From the NCBI GenBank assembly GCA_032622095.1, contig CP136065.1, positions 67,361,675 through 67,425,674 on the forward strand: a DNA stretch of 64,000 nucleotides. The letters are read 5' to 3'. Made by a program: the position numbers and the translations under genes. Positions 60,244 to 64,000 of the stretch are shown here, in pieces. The notes under the pieces are model-generated. The model did not search any database and had not been told where the DNA came from. It saw only the letters and a list, made by a program, of their open reading frames with translations. Within the stretch, counting starts at the first letter, position 1, and each line of letters opens with the position of its first letter. This DNA is from Siphonodentalium dalli (Eukaryota > Mollusca > Scaphopoda > Gadilida > Siphonodentaliidae).

Positions 60244-60420
60244 ATTACATGGAAGGGTTCGCATTCACAGCAGAGTTCAATGTATGGTATAAAATAGTCA
60301 AAGACAGTCAACTATCCGCAATCGAGCACAAAGCCATTTGCGAATGTAAGAGGGGGTATTTGCTCGAGATACTCAACCAAGAGATGTTCGATTGGTTAAA
60401 CAGTCTAGTCCCGTGGGAAG
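60244..60420 (+). CDS. Lectin gene 2, exon 2: N-terminal half of a CTLD
   Basis: The acceptor TTTAATTTCAG ends at 60243 and the consensus donor GTAAGT starts at 60421. The exon is 177 bp, entered and left in phase 1. It encodes YMEGFAFTAEFNVWYKI, ICECKRGYLLEI and MFDWLNSLVPWE, clearly paralogous to gene 1 exon 11688-11861 and one codon longer. The matching C-terminal CTLD exon (as at 24415) is not found before 64000, so the gene should continue past the window. A start at the ATG in the intron (60189) is not credible because the phase-1 junction with exon 1 is exact. Confidence 0.8.
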
Positions 60421-60430
60421 GTAAGTGATA

Positions 60431-61268
60431 TGAGAAGGACGCGGTGTATTGCTATATGTTATTATGAAGGACGCGGTGTATTGCTATATGTTATTATGAA
60501 GGACGCGGTGTATTGATGTACGTTACTATGAAGGACGCGGTGTATTGCTATACGGTATTATGAAGGACGCTGTGTATTGCTATACGTTATTATGAAGGAC
60601 GCGGTGTATTGCTATACGGTATTATGAAGGACGCTGTGTATTGCTATACGGTATTATGAAGGACGCGGTGTATTGATGTACGTTACTATGAAGGACGCGG
60701 TGTATTGCTATATGTTATTATGAAGGACGCGGTGTATTGCTATATGTTATTATGAAGGACGCGGTGTATTGCTATACGGTATTATGAAGGACGCTGTGTA
60801 TTGCTATACGTTATTATGAAGGACGCGGTGTATTGCTATACGTTATTATGAAGGACGCGGTGTATTGATGTACGTTACTATGAAGGACGCGGTGTATTGC
60901 TATATGTTATTATGAAGGACGCGGTGTATTGCTATATGTTATTATGAAGGACGCGGTGTATTGCTATACGGTATTATGAAGGACGCGGTGTATTGCTATA
61001 CGGTATTATGAAGGACGCGGTGTATTGCTATACGGTATTATGAAGGACGCTGTGTATTGCTATACGTTATTATGAAGGACGCGGTGTATTGCTATATGTT
61101 ATTATGAAGGACGCGGTGTATTGATGTACGTTACTATGAAGGACGCGGTGTATTGCTATACGGTATTATGAAGGACGCTGTGTATTGCTATACGTAACTA
61201 CGAAGGATGCGGTGTATTGATATACGTTAATATGGATGGTGCGGTTGATTGATATACGTTACTATGAA
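60431..61268 (+). repeat. 32-bp minisatellite in intron 2 of lectin gene 2
   Basis: About 24 units of ATGAAGGACGCGGTGTATTG followed by a 12-base variable tail. At least four tail types occur (CTATATGTTATT, GATGTACGTTACT-like, CTATACGGTATT, CTATACGTTATT) in a partly repeated order, so the array has higher-order structure. The final units are degraded. It starts about 10 bp after the splice donor. Confidence 0.95.
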
Positions 61269-61280
61269 CAATGTTATCAA

Positions 61281-61800
61281 CAGGGTTAACGCTGCCAATG
61301 GCCATTTTGTTCGAAAATGGCTAAAAAAAAGTTAATTATTTGGGCAAAGAATTTTTTACCACAAAATCGGAAATCCAATTAAAAAACCCAAATTGATTTT
61401 GTAACGGGAGAATCAAATTTATGGTATGATCCTCTGGTAATTGATTAGGTGATTCAACTTAATGGCTAACAAAAGGCACTCATGGCAGTGAACTATCAAA
61501 CAATGTAATAAAACAATAATGAGGATTAACACTTATGAATCCTGTGTCAGTCACAAGGCTAAATGGTAGATGATGGGTAGCGGTATATTGCCAAGTAATA
61601 CTGGTGGGATAAAAGAAGTCTATACACGGTATTTGAAGGTATGCACATAATTATGTAGAATGTAAGCTGTTATATAAAACAAAAATATTCATTAATTGTG
61701 AGACCATAAAATGAGGATTTAATTTGGCCCAAAAAATTAGAATTGGCCAAAAAATTATTAACATATTCCAAATCCTTTAAATTCAGCGTTGGTTGAAAAT
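61281..61800. mobile_element. hAT-like 5' terminus and decayed interior
   Basis: It begins CAGGGTTAACGCTGCCAATGGCC, similar to 26295. TTGGCCAAAAAATTA words follow around 61720-61760. No right terminus or transposase was recognised. Confidence 0.4.
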
Positions 61801-63120
61801 CTTTTACGGTGATTTTAAAAATGCCCATTTTCCGGCCTTTGGAATAAGGTGTTTCGACAATATCCGCCATGGACAACACATGAACGCCTTACTTCTCCAT
61901 CCGATTGATGGGATATAAGGAATCTGAGATCATGGACAACATAAATCCACTGCGGCAACAACCATAAATCCGCTCTTTATGTTTTATCTGTCACGTCCAA
62001 TCGAAGGACTGTATGATCATCTGCGAACTGAATATGTATATAATAATGTGCATTACACATTGTTGACAAGGCCCAAAACATGGATTTAAGAAAATAATTT
62101 AATAACTCTTGTTTCGATTAAGCTATGCAGTTATAGGCGAACTCTTTGCTGACAAATTGTATAAAGCCCACTTCTCTAGTATACTAGTCCATATATACAT
62201 AGCCTGTTATGGTCAATTGTGTTTCCAATGTCCCGCTCTCACTCACAAACTTAATCTGAACAAGAGCTATTTATTATAGTTTAATCCCAGTATTTGTTTT
62301 AAAAGATACAGTATCAGCAATATGTTTTCATAAATTGGATAAGTATTTTGCGAGCACCAATTACAGTACCAATCAGAACAAGATGTATATTGATATTGAC
62401 CGCCCTTCTGTTAGGAAAAATGATCAACTTATAAGGCAACACTGAAAGTTTGTCAATATTCAGTGCAATATGAATGGCAACAAGAATTACGTATATACGC
62501 GTTTAATATTGTGACATTTATTCTTGTCACATATCGCGCTAAAACAGTGTTCGCATTGATTTATTCTTGTAAAAAACAAAGTTCCACCAACTATCGATCA
62601 ATTAGTATGACAGTATGAGTATAGTATATAATAAGGAGGTAAAATGCATTGAATGTCATTCGAGATGTCGCAATATGAAGCGTCATAATTATATCGCAAT
62701 ATATACTAAGCGCAAGATATCGCAATATGAAGTGCGATATATCGCAATAATAAACGCGAAATATCAGAAGCGGTGCGCTTACACACGTTTACATTTACGA
62801 TACTAGCGCGATATTGGGAGGGAAACTAGTGCGCTTAATATACCACTTGTTTCACCCAAACCTTGGGTGTTTATTTCACACAACTTTCTGGGATAACCTG
62901 TGTGTCGACTGAGAACCTATGTGCCAATTGAGGAGAACACGCGAAGGATTTGTGTAAATGTTAGCCCAAACGACATTTCGAAGTAACGACTGCTTTGTTG
63001 TTTATTTCGAGGAATAATACCGCATCATATGAATTCAGCCCAATTATATTGACAGGTGTCAAGGGTCTAACTCTATACTGAGCAATAAAAAACTAATATA
63101 ATAAATACCGAGTATATTTA
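61801..63120. other. Gene-free intronic stretch with one dispersed repeat
   Basis: The only recognised piece is the inverse copy (62935-63065) of the 29845-29990 repeat. A patch of ATATCGCAATATGAAG words occurs at 62660-62760. No CTLD exon was found. Confidence 0.45.
62935..63065 (-). repeat. Dispersed repeat, inverse of 29845-29990
   Basis: TGTAAATGTTAGCCCAAACGACATTTC and GAGGAATAATACCGCATCATATGAATTCAGCCC are the inverse of the copy near 29.9 kb. Confidence 0.7.
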
Positions 63121-63129
63121 ATTTTAACG

Positions 63130-63760
63130 CCAATGGGTCGTTTATGTGCGTTTAAGAGTGTATTTATGCTTAAAGCAAAGTGAAATAACGATCTTAAAAT
63201 GAATTGGCCGGTATATTTTATTAGTTATCAGGGTTACCAGGGTCGTAGTTGCATAAATTACAATATATCTTATTTTTATGCTAAGATAATTGCGTGGTTA
63301 TATGTTGTAGCTTGATCGGTATCGATCGGTATTGAGGTTAACACAAATCCCATATATGGAAATTCCAAATATGGAAAGTGACTTGCGCATGCGCAAAACA
63401 GATACAATGGTTTTCCTAAAAACGAAGCAATGAACAACAAACACCGACCCAGTTAAATAACGACATTAGATAGCGGTGTATTGCGTCTTTAAGAGTGTGT
63501 TGATATCTAAATCATGTGATTAACTAATTAAAAATTATTTCGACTACATATTTCGATAATTATCAGGTCCGCAGTTCGATCCTGAAACAAAATTTGTAGA
63601 GACTTTAATTGCTTGGTAATTATTGAGATTGCAGTTTCCTTATATGGCAACTCCTTATTTGGAATTTTCTTGCGCATGCGCAGAAATGATAGAATTTCAT
63701 GAAGACGTCGCCATTTTTATTATCACTGTTATTCCATTCTCTTGTGTCGGTGCAATGATT
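63130..63760 (+). repeat. Diverged ~290-bp tandem duplication with NRF-1-type palindromes
   Basis: Both copies (about 63130-63430 and 63465-63760) have TTTAAGAGTGT, a TATATGG...TTTGGAATTTTC-like block and CTTGCGCATGCGCA. TGCGCATGCGCA (63384-63395 and 63671-63682) is the exact NRF-1 palindrome. Whether they are promoter elements or part of a repeat is open. Confidence 0.55.
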
Positions 63761-64000
63761 TGCTGTCGTATTTTAGGCAAATAAGGCACTGTATGCATGC
63801 GTAATGATAAGTTGATGAGGTTGCATCCATTATTATTCCGATGTTTAATAGTTTTGTCAGCTAAAATAACTTCGCTCAGCGGCTGTTATCGCGTGAAAAT
63901 GAGTAGGTCAACTTGGTTGGAGTCGAACATTGGAATGGCAGGGAATTCCCCGTTTTGACTCGGCATTGTTTGTAAACAAATGCAAATTTATAAGAAGAAA
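63761..64000. other. Right end of window, nothing recognised
   Basis: No feature seen to the window edge. Confidence 0.4.

Noticed and set aside
60431-61268. CRISPR-like array of 32-bp repeats
   Set aside because: Units are directly adjacent with no spacers, in a eukaryotic intron; it is a minisatellite.
61670-61879. 69-residue minus-strand open frame considered as a hAT transposase start
   Set aside because: No BED finger or transposase motif; only the neighbouring CAGGG terminus suggested it.

Overview
The window reads as invertebrate nuclear DNA, most likely from a mollusc (inference). It is AT-rich, has no long intact gene, carries spliced C-type-lectin exons with canonical GT/AG borders in matching phase, and is dominated by interspersed repeats and decayed DNA transposons. 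Nothing bacterial (operons, ribosome binding sites, CRISPR) was seen.

Host genes. Two related lectin-type genes lie on the + strand. Gene 1 has the N-terminal half of a C-type lectin domain (CTLD) at 11688-11861 and the C-terminal half at 24415-24656, followed by AATAAA at 24876; its 5' exon was not found here. Gene 2 has a signal-peptide plus PAN/Apple-like exon at 57850-58144 and a CTLD N-half exon at 60244-60420; its last exon should lie beyond the right edge. All junctions are phase 1, so the two genes complement each other and suggest one layout: signal peptide, PAN-like domain, CTLD.

Layout. 1-10.6 kb: a 1-kb repeat present twice, and a 2.8-kb element (5332-8149) with 460-bp inverted arms, CACAGTG termini and a 5-bp target duplication (Transib/RAG-like hallmarks), itself holding a hAT-like MITE. 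11.7-24.7 kb: lectin gene 1, whose 12.6-kb intron contains a LINE reverse-transcriptase relic, a 2.2-kb long-TIR element and a P-element/THAP9-type transposase relic. 26-34 kb: tandem and dispersed repeat families, a pogo-like foldback and a 26-bp minisatellite. 35-36.7 kb: a PIF/Harbinger-like element with another repeat nested inside it. 40.4-45.7 kb: a foldback MITE and a 4.8-kb element with long inverted ends and a usable empty site. 45.7-50 kb: nested duplications and foldbacks. 50.3-55.1 kb: the most protein-rich locus, a broken multi-domain open frame of a repetitive metazoan family with a PIN/FEN1-like nuclease segment and a cysteine-rich tail. 55-57.3 kb: piggyBac-like and other MITEs. 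57.8-64 kb: lectin gene 2, a 32-bp minisatellite starting about 10 bp after its splice donor, and a duplicated segment with NRF-1-type palindromes.

The window is therefore a lectin gene neighbourhood expanded and shuffled by many transposon families. Family assignments come from motif recognition; no database search was run.
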